A DNA stretch of 64,000 bases. Origin: Anthoceros angustus (Eukaryota; Streptophyta; Anthocerotopsida; Anthocerotales; Anthocerotaceae). Below the pieces are notes generated by a model that ran no database searches, had not been told where the DNA came from, and saw only the letters and a program-made list of their open reading frames with translations. Below are positions 35,989-47,010 of this stretch, piece after piece; the first letter of the stretch is position 1; each line of letters opens with the position of its first letter. The stretch spans positions 992,001 through 1,056,000 of the forward strand of contig MU008162.1 of assembly GCA_010909165.1 (NCBI GenBank), given 5' to 3'. The position numbers were made by a program, and so were the translations under genes.

Positions 35989-38900
35989 CGAGGTCTGCGA
36001 ACTTCCAGGTAAGCTTCAGATGCATTGCTAGCAACCTTGTCCAACTTGGTCTTGTGGGTCGAGGACCCTCCTGAGCCTTGTACTGTCCATATCGTTCATG
36101 TTGCGTACATAATTTTTGATTTTTGTGCTGTGGATTGAAACAGTGCGATCTGCGAAGTTCATCTCCCGGAAGCAGTGGATCGTGGCGGGGGCTGATGATA
36201 TGTTCATCAGAGTGTATAATTACAACACGATGGACAAAGTTAAGGCTTTTGAAGCACATACAGACTATATCAGATGTGTGGCTGTGCATCCTACTCTGCC
36301 ATATGTGCTCTCTTCTTCAGATGATATGCTCATCAAGCTCTGGGATTGGGACAAAGGCTGGGCGTGCACTCAAATCTTTGAGGGTCACTCACATTATGTC
36401 ATGCAAGTTGCCTTTAACCCAAAGGACACCAACACTTTTGCCAGTGCATCTCTGGACAGGACTATTAAGGTAGATCTGTGATGTTTCCATACGTTGGTTT
36501 GGGAAGCGTCCTTGGTCCCTCCTCAGCCTTGTTCATCACAACACTTCATCTCTTTTCAGATCTGGAATTTGGGATCCCCCGAACCTAATTTCACCCTGGA
36601 GGCACATGCAAAAGGTGTGAACTGTGTCGATTACTTCACGGGTGGCGACAGGCCATATTTGATCACCGGCTCAGACGACCAGACAGCAAAGGTTTGTGCA
36701 TGTTGAATAGCCGGGAATGCAGCTGTCTTATGATTATGAGGCCCCTCTGGTCGAATTCAAGTGGCCTTCGTTTTATGTAGGTGTGGGATTACCAGACGAA
36801 AAGCTGTGTCCAGACTCTTGAGGGCCATACACACAATGTCTCAGCTGTTTGCTTCCATCCAGAGCTGCCAATTATCATTACAGGATCTGAAGATGGCACT
36901 GTTCGGATTTGGCATGCAACCACGTATAGGTCAGCCATGTGTTTTGCTTGGAAGAGGGTGGTCATTCTTATGTTGCAGTCTGTTCATCTCATGTGTTTGT
37001 TGGCAGACTAGAGAACACCTTAAATTATGGTCTGGAGCGCGTTTGGGCTATTGGTTATCTGAAGGGTTCAAACAGGTGAGCACGCTGGAGCATGTGGTTT
37101 GTTTTGTTTTGTGGTTGGTTCCATTTCACGCTTGCTCCTTGTTTTTGCAGTCAGAGTTCCACCTGACTTGGCATGTGCTATTGGCAGAGTTGCTGTTGGC
37201 TATGATGAGGGTACAATCATGGTGAAACTCGGTAGGGAAGAGCCTGTTGCCAGCATGGATGGAGGAGGCAAGATCATATGGGCTAAGCACAACGAAATTC
37301 AGACTGTCAACATCAAAGCAGTGGGAGCCGATTTTGAGGTTCCAACTGCTGCCTTAATGTGTGTCTCACGGCATTCTCAATTGTGGAGTCGGGAGGCCAT
37401 GTTTCAATATCGTCCTGGCTCATGCAGGTCACAGATGGTGAGCGTCTGCCCCTGGCAGTGAAGGAGCTTGGGAGCTGTGATTTGTATCCCCAAGTAAGCG
37501 TTGTATTTCTCATGGAAATCAACTGAAATATGTCTAGGTTTGTTTGTTTCTCCTCATGCTTGTCACTTCTAGATCTGACACCATGTTCACCTGTTCTTTT
37601 CAGAGTTTGAAGCATAACCCCAATGGTAGATTTGTTGTGGTTTGTGGGGATGGAGAATACATCATTTACACTGCATTGGCCTGGAGAAATCGCTCGTTTG
37701 GGTCAGCGCTTGAGTTTGCATGGTCAAGTGAGGGTGAATATGCAGCCCGTGAGAGTACTTCCAAGATAAAGATTTTTAGCAAGTCTTTTCAGGTAGGCTG
37801 GGAAGATGTACACTTTTTAATAGTACACTTTTTAACAACCCTCTTCACGGAGGTTAGTCAACAGGCCCCTGCTACTCTGTTGATTGTTCTCATTGTCTTG
37901 GTATTGATTTGCAGGAGAGGAAAGGCATCCGACCTACGTTTTCCGCGGAGGGCATATATGGCGGTTCCTTGTTGGCAGTGCGATCTAATGAGTTTGTTTG
38001 CTTCTATGACTGGGCCGAGTGCAGATTAGTGCGGAGGATTGATGTCATAGTGAAGGTATTTAAAGACATTTTCCTGACTTCTGTAAGGTTGAATTGAAGC
38101 TTTGTCAGGAGGGAGAGCTTTTTGACTTTCATGGTGTATCTTTGGCAGAACATTTATTGGTCAGACAGTGGAGACCTATTGGCTATTGCAAGTGACAGTC
38201 AATTTTACATACTGAAGTACAATGTAAGCCTTTCAGTTCTGCTGTGAATAAGCTGTTTTTATCTTATTTGTTCATTGTTGCTGACCAAGTGAACTATTTT
38301 AACTGGAGACTCCCATATGTCACATGCAGCGGGAGGCAGTGGCTTTGTTTCTGGAAAGTGGTAAAGCTGTTGATGAGGAAGGTGTGGAGGATGCGTTTGA
38401 GCTTCTGCATGAAATCTCTGAGCGTGTTCGCACTGGGGTCTGGGTGGGAGACTGCTTTATCTACAACAATTCAACATGGAGGCTAAACTACTGTGTTGGT
38501 GGGGAGGTATGTCTTGGACAAAGCATTGATGTTATCCATATGCTTCCCAAATTGGAAACCTGACATGGTATGTCTGGAATTGTGATCTTGCGATCACCTC
38601 TTCATCATGCATGTCTTTTTATCTGCTCAAAGTAATGATCCCCAGTGATGTTTGCTGGTGTTAATAGGTCACGACAATGTTTCACTTGGATCGTCCCATG
38701 TATTTGCTAGGGTATCTGGCAAATCAAAGTCGTGTCTATCTTATTGACAAGGAATTCAAGTATGTTTCTCATGTTGTTTTGTATTTTTCTTTATGACATC
38801 ATCTGCAGCACGGTTTCTGACTAATGCCGTATGTCAGTGTCATGAGCTACACCCTATTGCTTAGCCTGATTGAGTACAAGACTCTGATACTACGGGGCGA

Positions 38901-40467
38901 CTATGAGAGAGCACAGGAGGTCCTTCCGACTGTTCCTAGGGAACATTTGAATAGGTAATAAATGGTCAATTTTCTCTGCATGTGGATGTTGCAGCTATCT
39001 CTGTGCTCTCAGTTGGGATGGTTAAATTGCCTCCTGTACTGCAGTGTTGCTCGTTTCTTGGAGAGTCGAGGCATGCTAGAGGAGGCTCTCGCTGTTGCCA
39101 CAGATCCAGACTACAAGTTCGACTTAGCCGTTCAGCTAGGAAAGCTCGAAGTTGCACAGGTGTCAAAGCGAGCTTTATCGTTGTCTTGGTGCTGAGGATT
39201 TGCTTTTGAACGCTGCTGTTTTTAGTTCCTAATTCTTGAAGCTCCAACTGTCAGGCTATTGCTGAAGAAGCTCAAAGTGAGTCAAAGTGGAAGCAATTGG
39301 GAGAGCTGGCAATGTCTGCCGGGAAGGTGAACTTGAACTGATTTATTTTGCGTGTCACATCTTAACTTCCTTTCCATATCATGCATTGACTGTAAGGTAG
39401 TGGGTGTCCTGCAGCTGGATGTCGCAGAGGAATGTTTCAGTCATGCCACTGATCTCAGTGGATTGCTGCTCTTGTATTCATCCCTAGGCGATGTCCAGGG
39501 GTTGACAAAACTTGCTCAGCTAGCAAGAGAACAGGGGAAAAACAATGTTTCGTTCCTCTGTCTCTTTCTTCTAGGAAAACTGGAAGAATGTGTTGATCTT
39601 CTGGTGCAAAGGTTCTTTTCCATCTTGTCCTGGTTGATGTCATGTGAAGTGAAAGTTTGAGAATTGCTCCAATTATGAAAATTCTGACATTACATGAAAT
39701 TGAAATGCAGTAACCGGACACCAGAGGCAGCTTTTTGGCTCGCACTTATCTGCCAAGTAAAGTCTCTCCGGTTGTAGCTTTGTGGCGTAATGACCTCAAA
39801 AAGGTATGACTGCTCGTTCAATGTACCTGCAATACTGGGAAGTTGACCTGAATGGCATTTGAGAATCACTGCGTCTCTCACAAGCAGATAAACCAAAAAG
39901 CTGCGGAGTCGTTGGCAGATCCTGAGGAATACCCTAACTTGTTTACGCGGGACTGGGAGTGGGCATTGCAAGCAGAGCAGCAAACTGCAGCTTCTAGGTG
40001 AGGGTTTTGCAATTCTGGTTGTAAAAGGTACAAGAAATTATCGTTAAACTGCTGTTACCGTTTTCACCACTTGCAATACTGATGCGTATACGATTGCCCT
40101 TTTCAGAGAAGAATATCTACCAGCAACAGAATACTTGAATTATGTCGGTGCTACCAATGTGGACTTGATAGCCGAGTTGAAGAGATTGCATCTTAATGGT
40201 GAAACCCCAGTGGAGAACGGGAACTATGGACATGAGGTATGGAAACCTTACATTATAGTACATCTCGATTAATCCCCATTACATTAGAGTTGTGGTCCAC
40301 ATGTATCAGCTTCTCGTGTGCTGTGTCCTCAGGATGAAGAGGTGGAGGATGCAGAGCTCGTTGAGGCTGAGGAGGGTGCAGAGTTTGAGGATTCCCAACC
40401 GGAGCAGCATACAAATGGTACTGGAGAGGACACAGAGGGTTGGCATGAGAATGAGAAAGACGTGTGA
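35989..40467 (+). CDS. COPB2: Coatomer subunit beta-prime, main body (exons 4 end to 23)
   Basis: Exons 36144-36469, 36560-36691, 36781-36929, 37007-37075, 37188-37338, 37428-37493, 37604-37792, 37915-38055, 38149-38223, 38330-38506, 38668-38759, 38838-38954, 39045-39159, 39255-39326, 39415-39611, 39711-39803, 39888-39997, 40107-40236 and 40333-40467. With exons 1-4 from 28.07 kb they give about 904 aa, the normal COPB2 length. Landmarks: [59 protein letters not shown] (two WD40 propellers), [13 protein letters not shown] and [17 protein letters not shown] (alpha-solenoid), and an acidic tail ending NEKDV. Exon 20 lacks one T near 39732; the duplicate at 41.3 kb has the intact form. Introns are 76-162 bp. 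The clean exons make this the authentic locus. Confidence 0.93.
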
Positions 40468-42660
40468 TGAAGTGAGGGAAGAAAGAGGAAGGAAGGTCCT
40501 CATGACCTGGTACTGGTACGTCTTTACATGTCATCGCCAAGTGCTGCGGTTTAAAAGTCGCGACGCTATTTAGCGAGTTCAGTTTCTGAAAACCCTACAC
40601 ACCAGTAGAGACGTTTGCAGCCAGCTCAGCACGGGCTGCTGAGCTCACAGGAATGCCACGCATATGTCTACATCTGTAGTCCGCGAGAAAAGTGTCCTCG
40701 AGAGGTTAGAAATTTTGACATTTTGACAGGGGGAGCAGATTTTAAATAACGAATGTCACAATTGTTTTGGTATCTTTGCCATCGGTAATCAACAACTGTC
40801 TGCGCTGAGCTTCGTAAGGTTGGTGTCATGCAGAGGCCTAACATTCTGCTATCGCTTGCTGTGCGCCTCATGTTCTGAGAGGTGCGTTTTCGACCCAAGA
40901 AATTTGTAGGTGTACAGGAATCTGAGGAGCTCGGTTAAATGAAACAAGCAAGCCTTCAGGTGCAGCAGTGCAAGGAACCCAACACTTCTTCGTCTGTGAG
41001 AATGTCTGGGTGGGGGATCAACAATTTTTTTCGGTAAGAAGAGCTCCCAATCTCCTGACCTTGGCGAGGTCCTGGGGTTGACAAAACTTGCTCAGCTAGC
41101 AAGAGAACAGGGGAAAAACAATGTTTCGTTCCTCTGTCTCTTTCTTCTAGGAAAACTGGAAGAATGTGTTGATCTTCTGGTGCAAAGGTTCTTTTCCATC
41201 TTGTCCTGGTTGATGTCATGTGAAGTGAAAGTTTGAGAATTGCTCCAATTATGAAAATTCTGACATTACATGAAATTGAAATGCAGTAACCGGACACCAG
41301 AGGCAGCTTTTTTGGCTCGCACTTATCTGCCAAGTAAAGTCTCTCCGGTTGTAGCTTTGTGGCGTAATGACCTCAAAAAGGTATGACTGCTCGTTCAATG
41401 TACCTGCAATACTGGGAAGTTGACCTGAATGGCATTTGAGAATCACTGCGTCTCTCACAAGCAGATAAACCAAAAAGCTGCGGAGTCGTTGGCAGATCCT
41501 GAGGAATACCCTAACTTGTTTACGCGGGACTGGGAGTGGGCATTGCAAGCAGAGCAGCAAACTGCAGCTTCTAGGTGAGGGTTTTGCAATTCTGGTTGTA
41601 AAAGGTACAAGAAATTATCGTTAAACTGCTGTTACCGTTTTCACCACTTGCAATACTGATGCGTATACGATTGCCCTTTTCAGAGAAGAATATCTACCAG
41701 CAACAGAATACTTGAATTATGTCGGTGCTACCAATGTGGACTTGATAGCCGAGTTGAAGAGATTGCATCTTAATGGTGAAACCCCAGTGGAGAACGGGAA
41801 CTATGGACATGAGGTATGGAAACCTTACATTATAGTACATCTCGATTAATCCCCATTACATTAGAGTTGTGGTCCACATGTATCAGCTTCTCGTGTGCTG
41901 TGTCCTCAGGATGAAGAGGTGGAGGATGCAGAGCTCGTTGAGGCTGAGGAGGGTGCAGAGTTTGAGGATTCCCAACCGGAGCAGCATACAAATGGTACTG
42001 GAGAGGACACAGAGGGTTGGCATGAGAATGAGAAAGACGTGTGATGAAGTGGAGGGAAGAAAGAGGAAGGAAGGTCCTCATGACCTGGTACTGGTACGTC
42101 TTTACATATGTCATCGCCAAGTGCTGCGGTTTAAAGTCGCGACGCTATTTAGCGAGTTCAGTTTCTGAAAACCCTACACACCAGTAGAGACGCTTGCAGC
42201 TAGCTCAGCACGGGCTGCTGAGCTCACAGGGAATGCCACGGCATATGTCTACATCTGTAGTCCGCGAGAAAAGTGTCTCGGAGAGGGTTAGAAATTTTGA
42301 CATTTTGACAGGAGTGAGCAGATTTTAACACGAATGTCACAATTGTTTTGTCATGGTATCTTTGCCATCGGTAATCAACAACTGTCTGCGCTGAGCTTCG
42401 TAAGGTTGGTGTCATGCAGAGGCCTACACGTTCTGCTATCGCTTGTTGTGCGCCTCATGTTCCGAGAGGTGCGTTTTCGACCCAAGAAATTTGTAGGTGT
42501 ACAGGAATCTACGAGGAGCTCCCGGTTAAATGAAACAAGCAAGCCTTCAGGTGCAGCAGTGCAAGGAACCCAGCACTTCTTCGTCTGTGAGAATGTATGG
42601 GTGGGGAAGGATCAACAATTTTTTCGGTAAGAAGAGCTCCCGGTCTCCTGACCTTGGCGA
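39490..42660. repeat. Tandem duplication, 1,577-bp unit, of the COPB2 3' end
   Basis: COPB2 exon 19 (partial) through exon 23 and the 3' UTR recur with a constant offset of 1,577 bp; the stop codons end at 40467 and 42044. The second copy keeps six T in exon 20 where the first has five, and differs by small indels in the 3' UTR. The join near 41066-41080 is not on a clean shared word. The second copy has no promoter or 5' exons. Confidence 0.9.
41083..42044 (+). pseudogene. Duplicated COPB2 exons 19 (3' part) to 23
   Basis: This copy encodes [15 protein letters not shown] through the acidic C-terminus and stop, with all splice sites kept. It lacks everything upstream, so it is a 3' fragment. 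If the duplication is an assembly artefact, this copy preserves the better sequence of exon 20. Confidence 0.8.
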
Positions 42661-42767
42661 GGTCCTGTGGCTACATAGCCGATGACACGTTATGTCAGCA
42701 GGGGAAGCTTACTGAGGCCGTTGGGGCAGACATTCTATCCTATTTCTCAGTCTCTGTTCTGTATTGA

Positions 42768-42773
42768 AATAAA
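42768..42773 (+). terminator. Poly(A) signal AATAAA after the COPB2 3' end
   Basis: AATAAA within an A-rich tract about 720 bp after the second COPB2 stop codon. It is the only clear signal of its kind in this 3' region. Confidence 0.4.
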
Positions 42774-42779
42774 ACTAAA

Positions 42780-43080
42780 ACTGTGCTGCTAAGAACGATC
42801 TCACTGTTGAGTATGGGTTCGAGACGATGCATACTTGATGCTCTCGAATCTGTGCATGAAGCATGCAGCACAAGCTGCTTGCACTTCTTGAAACCCACAA
42901 TTGCACACGACGTGAAACAGACGTCAGAGGATAAGATGCATGGTGCCTTATTATTGCACAGCACTGCAAATACTAAGGACTTCCTGGCGTATGCTTTGCT
43001 GGAAGTGCCAAGCTCAAGTTCATGGGACAATTTGTGTCCATCCTCAAGGCTGCCACACTTTCGCATACATTGTCTATGAC
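42780..43080 (-). pseudogene. Short PPR-like remnant
   Basis: The minus strand near 43080-43040 spells MYAK and then, after a frame slip, KCGSLEDG, the commonest PPR helix sequence in this family. Nothing downstream is readable as further repeats. Confidence 0.4.
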
Positions 43081-43299
43081 ATTGGAGGGCACAAACTCAT
43101 CCTCCTACTGTCCTTGTTCTCTAACCCCTTCATACCATGGTCAAGTCCAACCTGAAGAGTGTTTTGTGTGTCAAAAGACCGAATATTTCTAAACAGCGAG
43201 GTAACGCTTGCGCAGACAACCAATTCTATCCAGCCCCCACCAATACGAAAAAAAAAACAACCACTTCCACTTCTGAGAGAATGTCTGGGTGGGGAAGGA

Positions 43300-43745
43300 T
43301 CAACAATGTTTCTGGTAAGAAGAGCACCCGGTCTCCTGAGAGGTTGTGGAAGTTGAAGGGGAGAGTTGCAGCTTGGCAGCCTGTGAGTTCTCATCTTTTG
43401 CCCACCTGGCAACGTCCCTGATCACATCCAAGTACCGCTGCACAACTGGTTTGCATTTGGGGTGGCGATTCGAGAACTGCTGCCTGCTGCAATCCCTCAC
43501 ATCCGCTGCTGAAGATCCATGCTGTTCCCTCTTCTTCTCTTTCTCGAATTCACTGTGCTTGGGCATCATCTTGCGCTGACTCTCCTGCTGCTCCCGCCAA
43601 CTTAGGGCTGCGGCTCACAATCTGGCCTCACCTCCTTCCTCTCGTTGTCTTTCACAGCCATGCTAAACTCCTCCACCTCGATGGCCTGGCCTACCAGCAA
43701 ACCTCCACGGACACCATCGCACCGGAACCTCCTGCCGCTCACAGG
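43300..43745 (-). pseudogene. Unrecognised coding remnant
   Basis: Two minus-strand stretches read like protein: RRFRCDGVRGGLLVGQAIEV then EEFSMAVKDNERKE (43745-43645), and after a stop and frame change WREQQESQRKMMPKHSEFE then KPVVQRYLDVIRDVARWAKD (43605-43390). The second is charged and helical. I do not recognise the family. It may be a decayed gene or exons with an unseen intron. Confidence 0.35.
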
Positions 43746-43903
43746 CTGCTACAACATCCTACACCTGGAATTTCAGATCCCGGCAGGTCAGCTTCTATTC
43801 TAGATGATGTACATATATGCATCCCTTGAGCCCTAAAGACAGAGGGTGAGTCCCAGACGCTTGTGGGTTGTCGCACCTGCTCCGAAGTCTTTGTGGGTTG
43901 GAG

Positions 43904-44418
43904 ATGGCGGGCACCCAGGAACTGGGCTCTGAGTCTGACGCCAGTCAGGCCACCTTCTCCTTCTCGGGGGAGGACCACACCCTGGGCAATTCTCTCCGAT
44001 TCGTGCTGAACAAGGAGTAAGCAGGATGCTACCCTCCAGCTGCAGCTGCGGCTTGTTGCATAATGCTCTCGCTAATCCCACCTGTCGCGTGTGGTTGCAG
44101 TCCACGAGTCGGATTCTGCGGTTACAGCGTCCCACACGCTTCGGAGAATCGGGTGAATGTGCGGGTGCAAACAACAGGTGTGTAATGGGCTGTACATGGG
44201 CAGTTTTGCTTCCAGCAGATGTGAAATCGTGAATTTGCATAATGTTGGTGTGGCCTGCAGGCGATCCAGCCAAGGAAGTGGTTAAGGACGCTCTGCAAGA
44301 TTTGATGGTTATGTGCGAGCATGTCACAAACACTTTCAACAAGGCGGTAGATGAACACAGAGCCATTCAGGGGATGAGCAACGTCAGTATGAAATCTGGA
44401 CTGACGAACCAAACCTAA
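43904..44418 (+). CDS. RPAC2: DNA-directed RNA polymerases I and III subunit RPAC2 (AC19)
   Basis: Three exons, 43904-44016, 44101-44177 and 44261-44418, join in phase to 115 aa, near the family length of about 120. The RpoA/Rpb11 dimerisation fold is shown by FSFSGEDHTLGNSLRFVLNK, then DPRVGFCGYSVPHASENRVN and VRVQTTGDPAKEVVKDAL. RPAC2 pairs with RPAC1 (AC40) to form the alpha-like assembly platform of RNA polymerases I and III in the nucleus. The ATG at 43904 is the only one in frame just before the conserved acidic start. Introns are 84 and 83 bp. The stop is a TAA directly after KSGLTNQT. Confidence 0.93.
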
Positions 44419-45797
44419 CCTGGAGATGATTGTTGTTGTCATCGTTGTCCAGTCAGTTTGGGGACAAACCAATCACCAAGTCTGAGGCTTAACGTAGCAT
44501 GCTGATCTTCAACTCGGTACACAAGTTCCTCATCGAAGGCCCATCAAAGGAATCGATTGAGAAGAACCTGTTGTAGATGTATTGTCCTCCCGAACGTTAT
44601 GATGTTGTCACAGGAAAAGAATTTTTTTTTCCATTCTGATCTTCAAATTAACTTTTTCTTCCATTCCCCGACGTCAGTCGTTCACAATCCTGCATATTTT
44701 TGCATGCCCCATTCCCCATTGCGCGAGGGATGGGAGCATGGGCATGGACTCATGGACACTGGAAACCGGAAGGCACCCAGCTTGGGCGCGTGGGCGATGG
44801 TGGGCCCCACTGCTTATGGATGCCAGGAATCCACCCTCCTGCCTGTACAGGACAAGGCAAATTGAAGGAACGTCCACTATCCAGGTATCCAGGAGGACTA
44901 GATTATTCCAAGTCCCACCCTTCACTAAGGTAAGCTCGCGTCACGAGATTGCTACCCTAAGACGGTAAACATAGAACTATGTACGTCGCATTCCCTCAAA
45001 CCTCAACCGACTACAACACACGGCCAAAATGCTCTCTGGTGATCTCGCTCCAAATTTTGGAATAAACTTCCGGCTTCTTTTAAAGCTCGACAGTACTGCA
45101 GGAGGGGTATGGATGCCGCCCATGAAGCTTCCAGACAGGATACAAGTTTTGACGGAGGTGGAGCAGTCTCTAAAGAAAGTATTCAGAGCCAAGTATCCTA
45201 AAGAAACTATGGGGACCATGAGAAACACCTATGGGTGCCGCCCATGAAGCTTCCAGACCGGGAGTACAAGTTTTGACGGACATGTAGCAGACGCTAAAGA
45301 AAGTGTTAAGAGCCATGTATCCTAAAGAAACTATGGGGACCACGAGAAACACCTCAGGATCTTTGCAAGGTCTTCAAGTTACTTCTGGAACACCTTCAGC
45401 GCTGTTTTTACAGCTGTTAAGATGTCTGGGTCCAAACTGCGGCCTTGGGCTTGGAATCTGGTACAGCCATCACAGGAGGCACAAGATTTAACCCTGCCAT
45501 TGTCTCTAACCGAGTTCACTACCAGAAGTCATCACATTCACTGCAAAACGGCATACCGGATATCCAATAGAAAGTGTTGATGGAAGCAACAATCCTCTTG
45601 GCCATTGTACCCGGCTAGGCTCCGATGTCGACCAGAAGCAATAGCTGCCTCGCCACAGGATGGAAGGCATGCCTAGACGTGCATACACAGGCAAGGTGTC
45701 TGCAATGAATCCTCCACAGAAAAAAGAGTGTCTATGTCGGCGTCCAAGATTCCTCATGCGGCTCTGGATACTCCCTCCCAGCAGTACAGCTAAGGTC
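44419..45797. other. Intergenic region between RPAC2 and the hypothetical minus-strand gene
   Basis: No gene recognised. It contains a tandem repeat at 45111-45355 (listed separately). Scattered short open stretches lack family features. Confidence 0.45.
45111..45355. repeat. 122-bp tandem duplication
   Basis: Two copies, starting gccgcccatgaagcttccag at 45115 and 45237, each ending near gagaaacacct. They differ by several substitutions and indels, so the duplication is older than the near-identical ones elsewhere. Confidence 0.85.
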
Positions 45798-46514
45798 CTA
45801 ATCGTCGTGAGGAGCAAGATAGAGCCTGTGCCTCACCCGGCAATGGAGAGCAATGGCACTCAGGGCCAATGCTTCCTGCCTGTTCACCGGACCTTGGATA
45901 ATATCAACGTCATTGGGACTAGTCTGCAATTTCTCGTGATAAGGATCATTGATGACCTTGAACATCTTTTCGACATGCTGGAACGTGGTCTCGTCATCCC
46001 AATTGGTCCTAGCCTTAATCCGGCCCAGAAGATCCTCGTGGTGTTGCAGCATTCCCTTCCAGTCATGCGAGTCGTTATTCTGCTGAGCCCAGATTTCCAT
46101 AATGCCTTTCATGTTCCACCACCCGGACTTGATCATAATCTGCCTGTTAGCTTCCTCGAGCATCCGGTCCCGCCGGAAAATCTCCTGATCAAACTGCTTC
46201 CGCATAGACACGAATTCCTGGTTCCTCATCGACAGCTCGTAATCCCTCTGCCTTGTCTCATTCCGGATCTTCTCATACACAGCGTTGTCCAGAGCAACAC
46301 GGAAGTCGATGTTATCAAGCTGCCCCACCAGCTCCTCGTAGGTAGGAGGCCTGTGTCCGTAATCAGGCTCCGCAGGTGCACCATACTCCTGGAACCTGCC
46401 CCCTGCCAAGAGAAAGCACCGTGCCTGAGCTACCTCCAAAAACTTCACTGGACAGCCATTTGCCAGCAGAGCCTTGGCGCAGCGTCCGGCCATTGAAGAC
46501 AGCATGGATGCCAT
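45798..46514 (-). CDS. Hypothetical protein, possibly mitochondrial, with coiled coil
   Basis: A single open frame of 238 aa from the ATG at 46514; the frame extends to an ATG at 46634, giving 278 aa. The N-terminus MASMLSSMAGRCAKALL is Ser/Ala/Arg-rich without acids, typical of a mitochondrial targeting peptide, which is why I prefer 46514. Residues about 60-140 are charged and helical (RQRDYELSMRNQEFVSMRKQ and after) and suggest a coiled coil, followed by KSGWWNMKGIMEIWAQQNND. I recognise no family. A GT after IIQ (about 45895) could be a splice donor, so the last 30 residues are uncertain. It shares its upstream region with BRCC36. Confidence 0.6.
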   Translation of the reverse strand: MASMLSSMAGRCAKALLANGCPVKFLEVAQARCFLLAGGRFQEYGAPAEPDYGHRPPTYEELVGQLDNIDFRVALDNAVYEKIRNETRQRDYELSMRNQEFVSMRKQFDQEIFRRDRMLEEANRQIMIKSGWWNMKGIMEIWAQQNNDSHDWKGMLQHHEDLLGRIKARTNWDDETTFQHVEKMFKVINDPYHEKLQTSPNDVDIIQGPVNRQEALALSAIALHCRVRHRLYLAPHDD

Positions 46515-47010
46515 AACAGAACGACAATCCGGCGACCCACAACCGACAGAGATGCACGCAAGTTTCTGCTGCCGATCAGACCCGTTGCTGCTCTCGCAAA
46601 TGCCCGCACACCTACTGCTCCCAAATGGAAGCAAAAGAGTTTAGGGTTTAAGGTCTCTTAAGCCCTAGTCTAGGCCTACACGAGTCGCGGCTTCTCGCCG
46701 TCTTCCACGACTGACAAGCACCTGATTCCCTTCTCTTGCAATTGACCTGAGAATCAACTCCGAGGAGAAATCGTACTTCCGTGGATCAAGAGCTGAGAAA
46801 ATCTTTCGGCCATTGGCAGATCCGGAATATGAACCAGCATTCACCTGCCCACACGTGAAGACCAGGTTGCCCTTATTGTTTCAGGTACATACGTTGAGTT
46901 GGGTGTGAAGCTTCTGGATCTTCTGTCGAGAGGCCAAAGGCTGGTGGTGGCAACGAGCAGTGCATGATCTAGTGTTCTGCTACCATTGGTTCTCAGGTTG
47001 TCTCGCGAAG
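46515..47010. promoter_or_regulatory. Bidirectional promoter region: hypothetical gene / BRCC36
   Basis: About 500 bp separates divergent start codons at 46514 (minus) and 47011 (plus). No clear TATA box was found on either side. Confidence 0.4.

Noticed and set aside
42810..42835. tRNA gene suggested by a ggttcgag B-box-like word
   Set aside because: The rest of the B box does not match, and no A box or cloverleaf stems could be drawn at the right distance.
45660..46496. Plus-strand 278-residue open frame
   Set aside because: It lies antisense to the better minus-strand frame, which has a targeting-type N-terminus and natural composition. The plus frame is Leu/Pro/His-rich, typical of a shadow.
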